A stretch of DNA of 50,259 bases from Frankia sp. AiPa1 (GCF_023243075.1 NZ_JALKFZ020000170.1:1-50259); one strand, 5' to 3'; positions 31,669 to 41,268 are shown, counted from the first letter of the stretch. The notes: a model not told the origin generated them from the sequence alone. Numbers and translations: made by a program.

Positions 31669-31942
31669 ATGGTGATCTGCTTACCGTCGGTGTTTTCATT
31701 GATCACGGTTGGTGGATTTCGGATGTTTTCGGCGTGATGATCGTCACGGTGCGATCTGGGTCGATCGAGTGACAGTTACCAGGTGAAGGTCTGGGTAACA
31801 ACGGTCCGGGGGTCCCGCGACGCGGTGCATCCGGATCCGGGGCTCACTACAGTCCGGATTGTCCCTGTGCGCCCGGGCGAAGGCGCCGGCCCGGGCTCCG
31901 GGACACCCGAGTACCGCCCGTGACCAGGAGGCTGCATCCGCC

Positions 31943-33463
31943 GTGTCGGACTTCAACCCCCTCGACCTGCCACTCGTGCTCCTGTCCAACCGCGGTCCCG
32001 TCAGTTTCGACCGGGACGCCGCCGGTCGCACTGTCGGCCGGGGCGCCGGCGGACTCGTCTCCGCCCTGTCCGGGCTCGCCGAACACCTCGACGACGCGGT
32101 GTGGGTGTGCGGCGCCGCCAGCGAGGAGGACGCCGCCGTCGCGGCGGAGAACCCTGACAGCTCCATCCTCGTCCAGACCCATCCCCAGCCCCATCTCGTC
32201 GACGGCGAGCCCGACGGCCCGGCGATCCGGGTGCGTCTGGTCGTCACCGACCCGGCGGCCTACGCCGACTTCTACAGTGTCTGGTCCAACCCGATCCTGT
32301 GGTTCATCCAGCATGGCCTGTACGGCCGGTCGCTGTCCCCGGTGCTCACTCGCGCCGAGCACGAGGCGTTCGAGAACGGCTACGCGGCGGTCAACCGCGC
32401 CTATGCCGACGCCGTCGTCAGCGAGGTGCGGTCTCGCGGCGGCAAGGCGCTCGTCCTGCTGCACGACTACCACTTCTACCTGGTCGCCGACTGGGTCCGC
32501 GAGCAGTGCCCCGATGTGGTGCTCACCCATTTCATCCACATCCCCTGGCCCGGTCCGGACGAGTGGCGCATCCTGCCCGAGAACATCCGGGAGCGGCTGA
32601 TGCGCGGCCTGCTCGGCAGTGACGTCGTCGGCTTCCACACCCGCCGCTACGCGCGCAACTTCGTGCTGTGCGCGGCGGAGCTGCTGGGCCTGCCCGCCGA
32701 CCTCGAGCAGCTGACCGTCACGGTCGGCGATCGGGTGATCCGGGCTCGCTACTACCCGATCTCGGTGGACCCGGCGGCGCTGGATGCCACCCAGGCCTCC
32801 GAGGAGGTCGCCGCACACGTCGCCATGCTGCGCTACCTGTTCCTCGACGAGGATCGGCAGCTGATCCTTCGCGTCGACCGCACCGACCCGAGCAAGAACG
32901 TGGTTCGCGGCTTCCTCGCCTTCGGCACGCTGCTCGACCAGCATCCCGAGCTGGTCGGCCGGGTCAGCTTCCTCGCGCTGCTGCAGCCCAGCCGCACCGA
33001 CGTGCCCGAGTACGCCGACTACATCGCGCTTATCGGCGGTGTCGTCGCCGAGATCAACGCCCGGCACACCAAGGAGGGCCGCCAGCCGATCGACCTGCGC
33101 ATGGTCGAGGACTTCCCGCTGGCCGTGGCCGCCTACTCCATCTGCGACGTGCTGATCGTCAACGCGATCGCCGACGGGATGAACCTGGTTGCCAAGGAGG
33201 TCGCCGTCGTCAACCGCCGGGGCGGCGTGCTGGCCCTGTCCGAGATGGCCGGGGCACACGAGGAACTCGGAGAACACTGCGTGACGTTGCAGCCCTTCGA
33301 CGTCCAGCAGATGGCCGACGCCCTGTACACGGCACTGACCATGCCGATGGAGGAACGCCACCGTCGCCTCGCCGCCGCCGCCGACCAGGTCCGCACCCAC
33401 GACGTGCACCGTTGGCTCGACGACCAGCTCGCCGACCTGCGCAGCATCGCCGGCTTTCTCTAA
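31943..33463 (+). CDS. otsA: Trehalose-6-phosphate synthase family (GT20)
   Basis: A 506-residue GT-B retaining glycosyltransferase. It starts at GTG 31943 with AGGAGG 10 bases upstream. Family motifs: VLLSNRGPVSF, GRGAGGLVSAL, LHDYHFYLVADWVRE, LTHFIHIPWPGPDEWRILPE, DVVGFHTRRYARNFV, the donor-site LRVDRTDPSKNVVRGFLAF, and NAIADGMNLVAKEVAVVN. It should transfer glucose from UDP- or GDP-glucose to glucose-6-phosphate. A phosphatase domain is absent, and no otsB is adjacent, so dephosphorylation must occur elsewhere. The related glucosylglycerol-phosphate synthase is an alternative. Trehalose is the usual osmolyte and reserve sugar of filamentous actinobacteria. Confidence 0.88.
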   Translation: MSDFNPLDLPLVLLSNRGPVSFDRDAAGRTVGRGAGGLVSALSGLAEHLDDAVWVCGAASEEDAAVAAENPDSSILVQTHPQPHLVDGEPDGPAIRVRLVVTDPAAYADFYSVWSNPILWFIQHGLYGRSLSPVLTRAEHEAFENGYAAVNRAYADAVVSEVRSRGGKALVLLHDYHFYLVADWVREQCPDVVLTHFIHIPWPGPDEWRILPENIRERLMRGLLGSDVVGFHTRRYARNFVLCAAELLGLPADLEQLTVTVGDRVIRARYYPISVDPAALDATQASEEVAAHVAMLRYLFLDEDRQLILRVDRTDPSKNVVRGFLAFGTLLDQHPELVGRVSFLALLQPSRTDVPEYADYIALIGGVVAEINARHTKEGRQPIDLRMVEDFPLAVAAYSICDVLIVNAIADGMNLVAKEVAVVNRRGGVLALSEMAGAHEELGEHCVTLQPFDVQQMADALYTALTMPMEERHRRLAAAADQVRTHDVHRWLDDQLADLRSIAGFL

Positions 33464-33721
33464 ACCACCACCCGCGGGCCAGAATCCGCCGACCGAAACG
33501 TGTGGACCGCGACCGCATGGCCATGACGGCGGGGCAACTGGCCGCGCGTCCGGCCTGGATGGCCCCCCTGGAGGGGCCGGACGGACCGCGTGGGGTGGCG
33601 AGCATCCCGGGCCCGGGGACCTGGTTCGCGGGTAGTCTCGCATCGGGAACGAGGCGCGCCGGGACGTACCGCCGGTCGGCGGACGGTCGGCGGGCAGCGG
33701 CGGAAGGGACGGGAGTCGAAC

Positions 33722-33913
33722 GTGAGCGAGACCGGTCACCACAAGGCGAACACGGGTTCGTGGCTCGCGGTGTTTCTGATCATCGTGGGTTTCGTGGTCG
33801 GGGCGGTGGCGCTTCCGCTCGCGTCCACCCCGCTGTGGATCGTGACCGCCGTGCTGCTGGTCGCCGGCGCCGCCATCGCCTTGGCCTCGCGCATCATGGA
33901 GCAGGCCTACTAG
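33722..33913 (+). CDS. Small two-helix membrane protein (63 aa)
   Basis: A short protein with an N-terminal hydrophilic motif (SETGHHKANTGSWLA) and two membrane helices (VFLIIVGFVVGAVALPLA and WIVTAVLLVAGAAIALASRI). The H-x-N-x-GSW start and two-helix hairpin resemble the HGxxPAAW-type family of small actinobacterial membrane proteins. A GTG start with GGGA/GGGAG a few bases upstream fits. The shape and position before a convergent gene at 33978 make it credible despite its size. Its function is unknown. Confidence 0.75.
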   Translation: MSETGHHKANTGSWLAVFLIIVGFVVGAVALPLASTPLWIVTAVLLVAGAAIALASRIMEQAY

Positions 33914-33977
33914 GACGACGCTCGTCGTCGGTGTGCGCCTGGGCTTCGGCGCTCGGCGCGTCGGGGCCCGCGTGGCG

Positions 33978-34520
33978 TCACTCGGCCCGGGGGGTCGGGG
34001 CGTCGCCGGGGGCGCGCAGCGCGCGGGGAGTAACGAACGAGGTCAGCCGGGTCGTGCCCTGGCCCAGGTCGGTCCAGCGGGTCACGGCCAGGTCCTGCAC
34101 GGCGAGCGCGGCGGTCGGGTAGGTCGGGATCCGCGGGCGATCCTCGGGCAGGAGCAATGCCACCGCGAGGGTGTGGATGCCGGGGTTGTGCCCGACGAGA
34201 AGCACGGTCGGGACCCCGTCGTCCACGTCGCGCAGCCGGTCGAGCAGGGCCTGCGCCTCGGCCAGGTAGAGGCGGTCCTCGACGAGGACGGGCACACCCG
34301 CGGGAAGCGCGTCGGCGATGCCCTCGACGGTCTGCCGGGTGCGCAGTGCCGCCGAGCACAGGATGAGGTCCGGCGCCAGCCCGCCCTGCGCGAGATGGCG
34401 CGCGACGAGGGCGCACGCCCGCCGACCGGAAGCGGACAGGGGCCGCTCGATGTCGGGGGTTTCGCCGTCAGCCCAGTCCGACTTCGCGTGCCGCAGCAGC
34501 AGGAGCTTGTGCGCGCCCAT
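33978..34520 (-). CDS. SixA-type histidine phosphatase family protein
   Basis: A 180-residue protein of the histidine phosphatase (phosphoglycerate mutase-like) superfamily. Catalytic motif LLLRHAKSDW (H11) opens it. LILCSAALRTRQTVEGIAD holds the second Arg, EDRLYLAEAQALLDRLRD follows, and VLLVGHNPGIHTLAVALLL gives the second His. SixA-like proteins remove phosphate from phosphohistidine in phosphorelay proteins or from small phosphoesters. The ATG is preceded by a modest purine run. It is convergent with the 33722 gene. Nothing adjacent shows the substrate. Confidence 0.88.
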   Translation of the reverse strand: MGAHKLLLLRHAKSDWADGETPDIERPLSASGRRACALVARHLAQGGLAPDLILCSAALRTRQTVEGIADALPAGVPVLVEDRLYLAEAQALLDRLRDVDDGVPTVLLVGHNPGIHTLAVALLLPEDRPRIPTYPTAALAVQDLAVTRWTDLGQGTTRLTSFVTPRALRAPGDAPTPRAE

Positions 34521-34999
34521 TACCGTGCCCAGCCGCAGGCCGCGTGTGCCCCGTACACCGCCGTGTCACCGCCGTTTCCCGCCTGCGCCGATTATGCCGA
34601 GCCGGATCCGACCGGCGTGTGCCCGTACCGACCCGCAAGGGCCGGCGACCACCAGTCCGCCCGGGCCGTACCCGTCGTGGCGTGTGCCGCCGGGCGGTGG
34701 CAGCCACTGACGTGGCTAGCCTGCCCAAAGCGGGCCGCACCCGTCAATGGCTCTGAGCGCCGCGTGTGGGCACTCGGGGTGGCCATCGAGGCTCTGCGAC
34801 GGCGGCGTGCCCGGTCCGTGTCCGGGCCCGGGCCCGGGTGTCTGATCGTGAGGGTGCCTGGTTCCTGACGGCGAACGGCCCGCCGCAGGGGTGACTGTGC
34901 TGCCCCTACGACGGGCCGTCCGGTGCATGGTCGTGCGGGTCGCGACACCGCGCAGGCGGGAGGGCGGTGTCCAGGACGTCCAGGTGTCCGCGGGTGCGA
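34521..34999. other. Non-coding region between the SixA-like and WhiB genes
   Basis: About 480 bases without a supported gene. It contains the hairpin at 34875-34919 and the promoter expected for the SixA-like gene near 34530-34620. All frames are Arg/Pro-rich and lack domains. Confidence 0.5.
34875..34919. terminator. Stem-loop downstream of the WhiB gene
   Basis: ACGGCCCG at 34875-34882 pairs with CGGGCCGT at 34912-34919. An inner AGGGG/CCCCT pairing extends the stem around a loop near 34892-34902. It lies about 80-125 bases beyond the whiB-like stop on the minus strand. GC-rich hairpins without a U-tract commonly end transcripts in actinobacteria. Confidence 0.5.
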
Positions 35000-35368
35000 T
35001 CAGCTCGCGACGGAGGTCGACAGGAGCAGGCGGTCGGCGAACGCCAGCGCGTCGTCCGCGCTGAGCCGGCCGCGAGGAACGACGGAGGCCCGCTCGTCCG
35101 AGGTCAGGCCGCCCCAGACGCCGTGCTCCTCCTGCCTGAAGATCGCGGTGGCGAGGCAGGGGCGCTGCACCGGGCAGTCGGAGCAGATCTTGCGAGCGCG
35201 GGACTCGGCAGCGGCCCGGGCCTTCGTGTTGCGGCCGTCGGGCGGGAAGAAGGCGTCGGGGTCGCCGTCACTGCAGGCGGCGTCCTGGCGCCAGTAGGCG
35301 GGCCAGCCCGCCCCGAAGGGCTGCGGCGGCAGGTCACGTCCGGGCAGGACCGGTACGCCGGCGCTCAT
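35000..35368 (-). CDS. WhiB-family iron-sulfur transcription regulator
   Basis: A 122-residue Wbl protein. Four cysteines bind a [4Fe-4S] cluster: C32 (WRQDAACSDGD), C62, C65 and C71 (ICSDCPVQRPC). The G-V-W-G-G beta turn is at residues 83-87 (EEHGVWGGLTSDERAS), and a basic tail would bind DNA or sigma factor. The ATG at 35368 is preferred; a longer frame to 35512 has atypical composition. Wbl proteins control development, redox and antibiotic responses in actinobacteria, usually by binding sigma region 4. The length and SDERASVVPRGRLSADDALAF segment do not let me place it in a named subclass. Confidence 0.93.
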   Translation of the reverse strand: MSAGVPVLPGRDLPPQPFGAGWPAYWRQDAACSDGDPDAFFPPDGRNTKARAAAESRARKICSDCPVQRPCLATAIFRQEEHGVWGGLTSDERASVVPRGRLSADDALAFADRLLLSTSVAS

Positions 35369-36215
35369 CGTGCACCACCGCAGCGGACGAGGCACGCGGA
35401 CGAGCGAATGCTGTGAGCGGTGGCGGTGCGTGTAGTTAGCACACTGAGCTGACTGGGCATACCGACTCCTGCTGACGTTGCAAAGGCGGACACATGCTTT
35501 GCGGACCACCACGTCCGGCGTCGCGCGACACTCCAGACCGGCAGGTCAACCTCGGTGAGGCGAGATACACCGCGGAGCTGTGGGGTGGATTCCGACGCGG
35601 CTGCCTGTTTCCCGGTGAACCGGGGGCTGCTTGGCGTGGAAACGATCCCGTCTCGCCTCGTTAACCGAGGAACGTAGACGTCTCTCGACCGGATAGCAAG
35701 GGTTCCGGAACGCGAACGTCCGGAGCGGTCGACGGTCGTTCGAGAGCGTTCGAGAGCGGCGGCGCGGAGCCTCGCGAGGCGGTCGGCCCGGCCCGCGGCG
35801 CTCGTGAGGTGTTACGTCGATGTGGCTGTGCAACCGTCAGATTTTTTGCTGAGCCGGCGTTCAGACCCGCTGTTGGGCAGCGGAAACAGCCCGGATCAAG
35901 ATCGATGTCAGGTGCCGGACAGGGGGAGGGGGACTCCCCGCGTGGGGGCCTACGATCAGGGTTCCGGCGGGCCTACGGTCCGGTTGCGGGCAGATGTCGG
36001 GACGGCGAAACTCAGCCCCGTCGGCCCTTTCGGGCCCCGATGCGATCGAAAATGTGTTTAGAGCCACATTCAATGCCTTTGTTGGCGCAAGTGCGTGAAG
36101 CCCCGTTCGGGGTAGCGCCGAGGCGGTGGGCCGGGTGTGGCGAACGATTTCGAGGGCTGGGCTGGGCTGGGCCGGCGCCGCGGTCGGGTGCCAGAGGGAT
36201 GGGCGGTCGCCGTGG
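35369..36215. other. Non-coding region upstream of WhiB
   Basis: About 850 bases with no supported gene. The last 150 bases nearest whiB (35370-35520) have lower GC and a possible minus-strand promoter (TTGCAA with GGTATG about 16 bases on). A T-run (TTTTTT at 35842-35847) is unusual for this genome. Frames 35546-35833 and 35804-36061 lack domains. Confidence 0.45.
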
Positions 36216-36752
36216 TCAGGACGGCCGGCCGCGGCGCACGGGCAGGCCGGCGGCCGACCACGCATGGTAACCACCGATCACGTCAGTGGCCCGGGTCAGG
36301 CCCAGCTGACGAAGCGCGTCCGCCGCCAGACTGGACGTGTAGCCCTCCGAACAGATCACGATCACCCGGAGATCATCTCCGGTCGCGATCGGCAGCCGGG
36401 CGTCGCTGGTCGGGTCGAACCGCCACTCCAGCACATTGCGCTCGACGATCAGCGCACCGGGAATCTCGCCCTCCTCGGCGCGCTGTGCGGCCGGTCGGAT
36501 GTCGACGAGTACGCTGCGGTCGTCGTCGGCCAGTTCCCGCGCGGCGTCAGTGGGTTCGAGCCGGCGAAGCCGCGCGCGGGCCGCCGCGAGCATCGCGTCG
36601 ATCCGAGCGCCGCCGCCCGAGCCGGGCGGCTCGCCACCTTCCCCGATCCCGGTCGGCCGATGCGTGCCGGCTTCGGTACCGGGCGCGTCCGATCCACCGA
36701 CACCATGGGGCTGACCCGGACCGTTCCCCTTGCCTACCTCGCCGATCCCCAC
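36216..36752 (-). CDS. Rhodanese-like sulfurtransferase
   Basis: A 178-residue protein with a single rhodanese domain from about residue 65: ARELADDDRSVLVDIRP, EIPGALIVERNVLEWRFDP, and the active-site loop VICSEGYTSSLAADALRQLG with the catalytic Cys. GLTRATDVIGGYHAWSAAGL closes it. The first 50 residues are Gly/Pro-rich and may not be translated; GTG 36752 is the reported start, but a later one near the helix ARIDAMLAAARARLRRLEPT is possible. It lies 108 bases downstream of cysteine dioxygenase, a pairing seen in other actinobacteria. It probably handles sulfur or sulfite species produced from cysteine oxidation. Confidence 0.9.
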   Translation of the reverse strand: MGIGEVGKGNGPGQPHGVGGSDAPGTEAGTHRPTGIGEGGEPPGSGGGARIDAMLAAARARLRRLEPTDAARELADDDRSVLVDIRPAAQRAEEGEIPGALIVERNVLEWRFDPTSDARLPIATGDDLRVIVICSEGYTSSLAADALRQLGLTRATDVIGGYHAWSAAGLPVRRGRPS

Positions 36753-36860
36753 CGCACGGTCCCTCTCCGTTGCTCCGCTCAGCCCGGCCGCGTCGGCGGG
36801 CCATTTCCCTGGCGCATCGGATGTACCCCGTCCATCCCGCCCGCAGTGATGATCGTGGGG

Positions 36861-37523
36861 CTATCGGGTCACCAGCGCGCCGCCGGGCCGGGTCGCCGGC
36901 AGCGTGACGCCGGCCGGCGTGTACGTGGGCGCCACCTGGTCGGGCGCCGTGGCGACGGGCGTCGTGCCGGCCGCGCCAGAATCGGTGGGGCTGTAACGCA
37001 GGGGCAACTCGGGCGGGGAGTAGGCGTGGATCGTGGTGGCCAGGTGGGTGCTCCGGTTCGCGACGCGGTGCACATGGCGGATGCCGAAGCCGACACTTGC
37101 CCCGGGACGGTGCGCCCGCACCCCGGTCAGTGACCAGGCACGGTCAAAACGGTCCTCCTCCACCTGGCCCTCGACCACCGTCAGCGCACCCAGCGCTCCG
37201 CCGTGGTCGTGGATCTCGGTCTGCTGCCCCGGGCACCAGCCGATCAGCCAGACCTCCACGGTCGCGGACAGCAGCAGCCGGGTGTACCAACGACGGTCCG
37301 CTCGATGGCGGATCACCGGTCGCCACACCTGCGGGTGGGCCGCCAGCGCCGCGGTGAGCGTGCGCAGCGTCCTCAGATCGACCTGGCCCGGCTCGTCGCT
37401 GAGGCACTGCTGCGGCACGGGCGGCACAGGCGCCGGCCCGGTGGGCAGCGCCGGCTCGGTGAGCGACGCCAGATCGGTGAGCAGCGCCGGTTCAGCGAGC
37501 AGCGCCGGATGCAACAGAGGCAC
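36861..37523 (-). CDS. Cysteine dioxygenase type I
   Basis: A 220-residue cupin enzyme. The iron-binding motif is GQQTEIHDHGGALGALTVVE (H-x-H), with the third His in IRHVHRVANRS. RWYTRLLLSATVEVWLIGWC precedes the first motif. The enzyme oxidises cysteine to cysteine sulfinate. The GTG start has GGAG five bases upstream. The N-terminus is a repetitive Leu/Ala/Thr/Pro stretch (LLAEPALLTDLASLTEPALP), possibly disordered. The Pro/Thr-rich C-terminal extension is longer than usual. It precedes the rhodanese gene on the same strand; the pair probably converts cysteine sulfur to sulfinate and onward products. Confidence 0.88.
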   Translation of the reverse strand: MPLLHPALLAEPALLTDLASLTEPALPTGPAPVPPVPQQCLSDEPGQVDLRTLRTLTAALAAHPQVWRPVIRHRADRRWYTRLLLSATVEVWLIGWCPGQQTEIHDHGGALGALTVVEGQVEEDRFDRAWSLTGVRAHRPGASVGFGIRHVHRVANRSTHLATTIHAYSPPELPLRYSPTDSGAAGTTPVATAPDQVAPTYTPAGVTLPATRPGGALVTR

Positions 37524-38741
37524 AGGATCTCCAGGAGGTACGGGCCGGCAGCCGGCCCGCGGCGATGGTCATCGACGGCGTCGACACTCTCGCGGATGGC
37601 CCCACACGTCCCGTCCGGCCGAGCGATCGGGCACCGCGCGCTCGGCGTGGACAGGTTCAGCGCAGACCGGGGAGCGTCTGGCCGAGACGGCGAGCCCGTC
37701 GTCCAGCAGCCGCGCCTGACCTGGGGCGTGGTTGGACGCCGGGCGGTCCTGGGCGGGCGTGGGTCAGGGCCGGGGGAATCCGGAGGTCGGGAGGGGAGCC
37801 GGTGTGGTTCCTGCTCGGCGGCGCGACCGGCGCGGCACTGGCGCGGCGTGGCGCCTCCTGGCGCCTCCTGGCACCAGGAGCACACTGGTGACGGTGGCGA
37901 TCCGCATGGACATGTCCGTCGGATGCGATCGCGCCGTCAGGCGCCTCGGTCGTGGAGCGGGTCGTCCGCCGCGCGGGTCAGATGTCGTGCGGGCCGCGTC
38001 CCGGGCCGACCAGACGCCGTGCGACGTCTGGCGGCCGGCAGGCCACGAACCGCGACTCAGCCCCGCCTGGTACAGGCCGCGCTGACCGAACGACCGAGGT
38101 CCGTCACGCGATCGCGGTGCAGAAGGAGACGCATCGCTGCCATGCCCACACTGTACGACGGCCCGGCCGCGAACGGAACGTCCCGACGGACCGTCCGGGG
38201 GGCGTGGCGCGGCGCGACCGGCGTGGCGGCCACCTGGCACACCGCTCTGTCCGTGATGGCTTTCGGGGGTGGTGGCGCTGCTGAGGAGCGGGATGTCGGA
38301 GGTTTTCCGGGGCCCGATCCGTCGTCACGCGCGGCGGTGGGGGAGAGGGCTCGCTGGGCGTGACGATCGGGGCTGACGGTGACGGCAGGGGCACCATGCA
38401 CCACCGGCCACCGGCCATCGGCCGCGGGGCTGCACGGCCGCGGCGGGGCTGATGCGCGCGATGGTGTTCCCGCCGGATGATCCTGGTGGATATCCTCCGA
38501 GAGGGAGTCAACCCGCCTCCGGTGGACTGCCCTCCCGCCCATCAGGCGGAGTGGTGGGTGGCAGGCGGCGGCGGGCAGTGGCGGGTAGCGGGGAGGGAAC
38601 GGCCAGGATGACCCACCCGTGCCGCGGCGTGTCGCCGGGCCGCGGCGAGCGCTCTCGGCCCGGGCGGAACAACCGTGTGGGCCGGACCTGGCCGCAGGCC
38701 CGTGAGGGACGGCGCCGGCCCTCGAGCGGCGGGCGCCGCGG
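37524..38741. other. Non-coding region before the sensor kinase gene
   Basis: About 1.2 kb without a supported gene. It includes a tandem GGCGCCTCCTG-like repeat and a perfect palindrome CTCCTGG-CA-CCAGGAG at 37865-37880. No frame shows a domain, and codon usage is poor in all six. The last 200 bases probably contain the sensor-kinase promoter. Confidence 0.5.
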
Positions 38742-40487
38742 ATGAGCGAGATGCCGTCCGTGGCCAGGCCCGACCATATTGCGGAGTTGCGCGAGCGGTT
38801 GTCCGCCCAGGTCGACGAGGTCACGGCCGTGCAGTCGCGGATGCAGGGCCTGCTGGACGCCGTGGTCGGGGTCGCCCAGGAACTCAGCCTGCCGGTTACG
38901 TTGCGCCGCATCGCCGAGGCCGCGGCGAGCCTCGTCGACGCCGCCTACGGCGCGCTGGGGGTGATCGGTGAGGCCGGGGAGATCACCGATCTGTTCCATG
39001 TCGGGTTCGGCGACGCCGTGCCGGAGCGGATCGGCCGGCTCCCGCTCGGGCGCGGCCTGATCGGCGAGAGCCTGCGGGATCCGCGGCCGCTGCGCGTCGC
39101 GGACGTCGCACGTCATCCGGCGGCGGTCGGTTTCCCGCCGGGCCATCCCCGGTTCGACACGTTCCTCAATGTGCCGATCATGGTGCGTGGGTCGGCGTTC
39201 GGCACGCTGTTCCTCGGGGCCAAGCGGGGGGGCGGCGAGTTCACCCGCGAGGACGAGAGCCTGGCCTGCGCGCTGGCCGCGGCGGTCGGGTTCGCCATCG
39301 AGAACGCGCGGCTGTACGAGGCGGCGCGACGCCGTCAGGCCTGGCTGCACGCCAGCGCCGAGATCACCACGGCGCTGCTCTCGGTCGCCGATCCGTTGGA
39401 GGCGCTGGCGCTGGTGGCGCGCCGCGCCCGGCAGGTGACCGCCGCCCGGCTGGCCGCGGTGCTGGTGCCGGACAGTGAGGAGGGCAACCTCGTCGTCGAG
39501 GTCGTCGACGGGACGGGCGCGGAACGGCTGCGCCGGAGGGTGCTGCGCGGCAACGACCGGCTCCTCGACGCGATGCGCACGGGACGGGCCGCGCTCGCCG
39601 GGCCGGATACGCCCGGCGGCACCCTGTTCGGCCCGGAGTTCGCCGATCCGCCGGCCGAGGTCGGGATGGTGGTGCCGCTGATGGCGGCGGGGCGGGCGCT
39701 GGGCGTGCTGTTGCTGGGCACCGAGGGGTCATCCGCCGGCTTCAACGGGCTGGACCTGGAGATGGCCGCGGCGTTCGCTGGCCAGGCGGCCCTGTCCCTG
39801 GAATTCGGCCGCATCCACCGGGATCGCGAGCGGCTCGCCGTGTTCGAGGAACGTGATCGGATCGCCCGGGACCTGCACGACGTGGTGATCCAGCGTCTGT
39901 TCGCCACCGGCCTGCAGATGCAGGGCATGGCCCGGATGAGCGGCGGGCAGGTCGCCGGTCGGCTGCATCTGGCCGCGGACGAGCTTGACCAGACGATCGC
40001 CGACATCCGACAGACGATCTTCTCGTTGACCTCGGCGGGGGCGGACGGTGAGGACCTCGCCGCGGAGATCCGCGGGATCCTCGCCCAGACCGAGCGGGCG
40101 CTCGACATCATCCCGCGCATCCGGGTGGATGGCCCGATCGACCGACGGGTCCCACCGGCTATCCGCCCGCACATGCTCGCCGCGCTGCGCGAGGCGTTGT
40201 CGAACATCGCCCGGCATGCCCGGGCCACCCGGATCGATGTCCTGCTGCGGGTCACCAGCGTCGACGTTCTGGTCGAGGTCCGCGACGACGGATGTGGCCC
40301 GGGCGGTGCCTCCCGCAGCAGCGGACTGACGAATCTGCGCCGCCGCGCGGTTGACCTTGGCGGGCGGATGGCATTCGGCCCTGGCGAGAACGGCATCGGC
40401 ACGACCGTCAGCTGGCAGGTGCCGCTGATCACTCCGCCGGAGGCGCTGCGGGTCTTCACCCCGCCCGATGGTCTGCGCCGGCCCTGA
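38742..40487 (+). CDS. DevS/DosS-like GAF-domain sensor histidine kinase
   Basis: A 581-residue cytoplasmic kinase with two GAF domains (about 50-195 and 205-355), a HisKA_3 dimerisation domain and an HATPase. GAF1 contains VADVARHPAAVGFPPGHPRF, where H135 aligns with the proximal heme His of mycobacterial DevS (RHPASVGFPLHHP). Heme binding is plausible but not proven. The phosphoacceptor is H379 in ERDRIARDLHDVVIQRLFAT. The ATPase has LREALSNIARHARATRIDVL (N box) and VRDDGCGPGG. It probably senses redox or gas (O2, NO, CO) and phosphorylates the response regulator encoded immediately opposite. The ATG gives MSEMPSVARP. Confidence 0.9.
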   Translation: MSEMPSVARPDHIAELRERLSAQVDEVTAVQSRMQGLLDAVVGVAQELSLPVTLRRIAEAAASLVDAAYGALGVIGEAGEITDLFHVGFGDAVPERIGRLPLGRGLIGESLRDPRPLRVADVARHPAAVGFPPGHPRFDTFLNVPIMVRGSAFGTLFLGAKRGGGEFTREDESLACALAAAVGFAIENARLYEAARRRQAWLHASAEITTALLSVADPLEALALVARRARQVTAARLAAVLVPDSEEGNLVVEVVDGTGAERLRRRVLRGNDRLLDAMRTGRAALAGPDTPGGTLFGPEFADPPAEVGMVVPLMAAGRALGVLLLGTEGSSAGFNGLDLEMAAAFAGQAALSLEFGRIHRDRERLAVFEERDRIARDLHDVVIQRLFATGLQMQGMARMSGGQVAGRLHLAADELDQTIADIRQTIFSLTSAGADGEDLAAEIRGILAQTERALDIIPRIRVDGPIDRRVPPAIRPHMLAALREALSNIARHARATRIDVLLRVTSVDVLVEVRDDGCGPGGASRSSGLTNLRRRAVDLGGRMAFGPGENGIGTTVSWQVPLITPPEALRVFTPPDGLRRP

Positions 40488-40521
40488 CGACCCGGCCTGC
40501 CCTGACCGGCTCGTTCACGGG

Positions 40522-40552
40522 GCCGCCGGCCGGGCATCAGCCGGCCGGCGGC
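40522..40552. terminator. Bidirectional hairpin between kinase and response regulator
   Basis: A perfect 12-bp inverted repeat, GCCGCCGGCCGG at 40522-40533 and CCGGCCGGCGGC at 40541-40552, has a 7-base loop. It lies between two convergent stops (40487 and 40564) and should terminate both transcripts. Confidence 0.85.
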
Positions 40553-40563
40553 TCGCCGAGCCG

Positions 40564-41268
40564 CTAGTTGTTCAGGCGGGTGGCGAAGACGGCGGCCTGA
40601 GTGCGGCTCTCCAGCCCGAGCTTGGCCAGCATGCTGGAGACGTAGTTCTTCACCGTCTTCTCGGCCAGGTACATCCGGCTGGCGATCTGCCGGTTCGTCA
40701 GGCCCTCGGCGATCAGCCGCAGAATGCGCCGTTCCTGGTCGGTGAGGCCGGCGAGGCGCTCGTCCTCGGCGGGCCCCTCGCGCAGGCGCACCAGCACCCG
40801 CGGGGTGACCGCCGGGTCGAGCAGCGACTTGCCGGCGGCGACCTGGCGTACCGCGTCGACCAGCGCGTTGCCGCGGATCTGTTTGAGGACGTAGCCGGCG
40901 GCCCCCGCCATGATGGCGGTGAACAGCGCCTCCTCGTCGTCGAAGGAGGTCAGGATCAGGCAGGCGATGCCAGGGTCGGCCGAGCGCACCTGCCGACAGA
41001 CCTCGATGCCGCTGCCGTCCTCCAGCCGCGCGTCGAGCACCGCCACGTTCGGCCGCAGGGCGAGGATCTGCTCGGCGGCCTGATCGACCTGACCGGCCTC
41101 GCCGACCACCTCGACGTCGTCCTCCTCGGTGAGGAGATCCCGCAGACCGCGACGGACCACCTCATGGTCGTCAAGTAGGAAGACCCGGATGGCCCCGCTG
41201 GCTACGCCGGACGGCCCTGGGGTCGCCGCGCCGCTACCGACGGCCCCGTCCGCCAGTTCGTCTGACAC
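40564..41268 (-). CDS. NarL/DevR-type response regulator
   Basis: A 234-residue LuxR-family regulator. The receiver has IRVFLLDDHEVVRRGLRDLL, the phosphoacceptor D79 (VAVLDARLEDGSG), SFDDEEALF and the Lys switch YVLKQIRG. The HTH is LTDQERRILRLIAEGLTNRQ, then IASRMYLAEKTVKNYVSSML, then AKLGLESRTQAA, closely like mycobacterial DevR/DosR. The GTG at 41268 has GGGCGGAG seven bases upstream and is preferred over ATG 41307. It faces the DevS-like kinase, so the two form a two-component pair. It may control a hypoxia or redox dormancy response; target sites are not evident in this window. Confidence 0.9.
   Translation of the reverse strand: MSDELADGAVGSGAATPGPSGVASGAIRVFLLDDHEVVRRGLRDLLTEEDDVEVVGEAGQVDQAAEQILALRPNVAVLDARLEDGSGIEVCRQVRSADPGIACLILTSFDDEEALFTAIMAGAAGYVLKQIRGNALVDAVRQVAAGKSLLDPAVTPRVLVRLREGPAEDERLAGLTDQERRILRLIAEGLTNRQIASRMYLAEKTVKNYVSSMLAKLGLESRTQAAVFATRLNN

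Noticed and set aside
37524..38741. Protein genes on either strand (frames at 37203-38363, 38057-38911)
   Set aside because: No domains, Arg/Pro/Gly-biased composition and heavy overlap with real genes at their ends.
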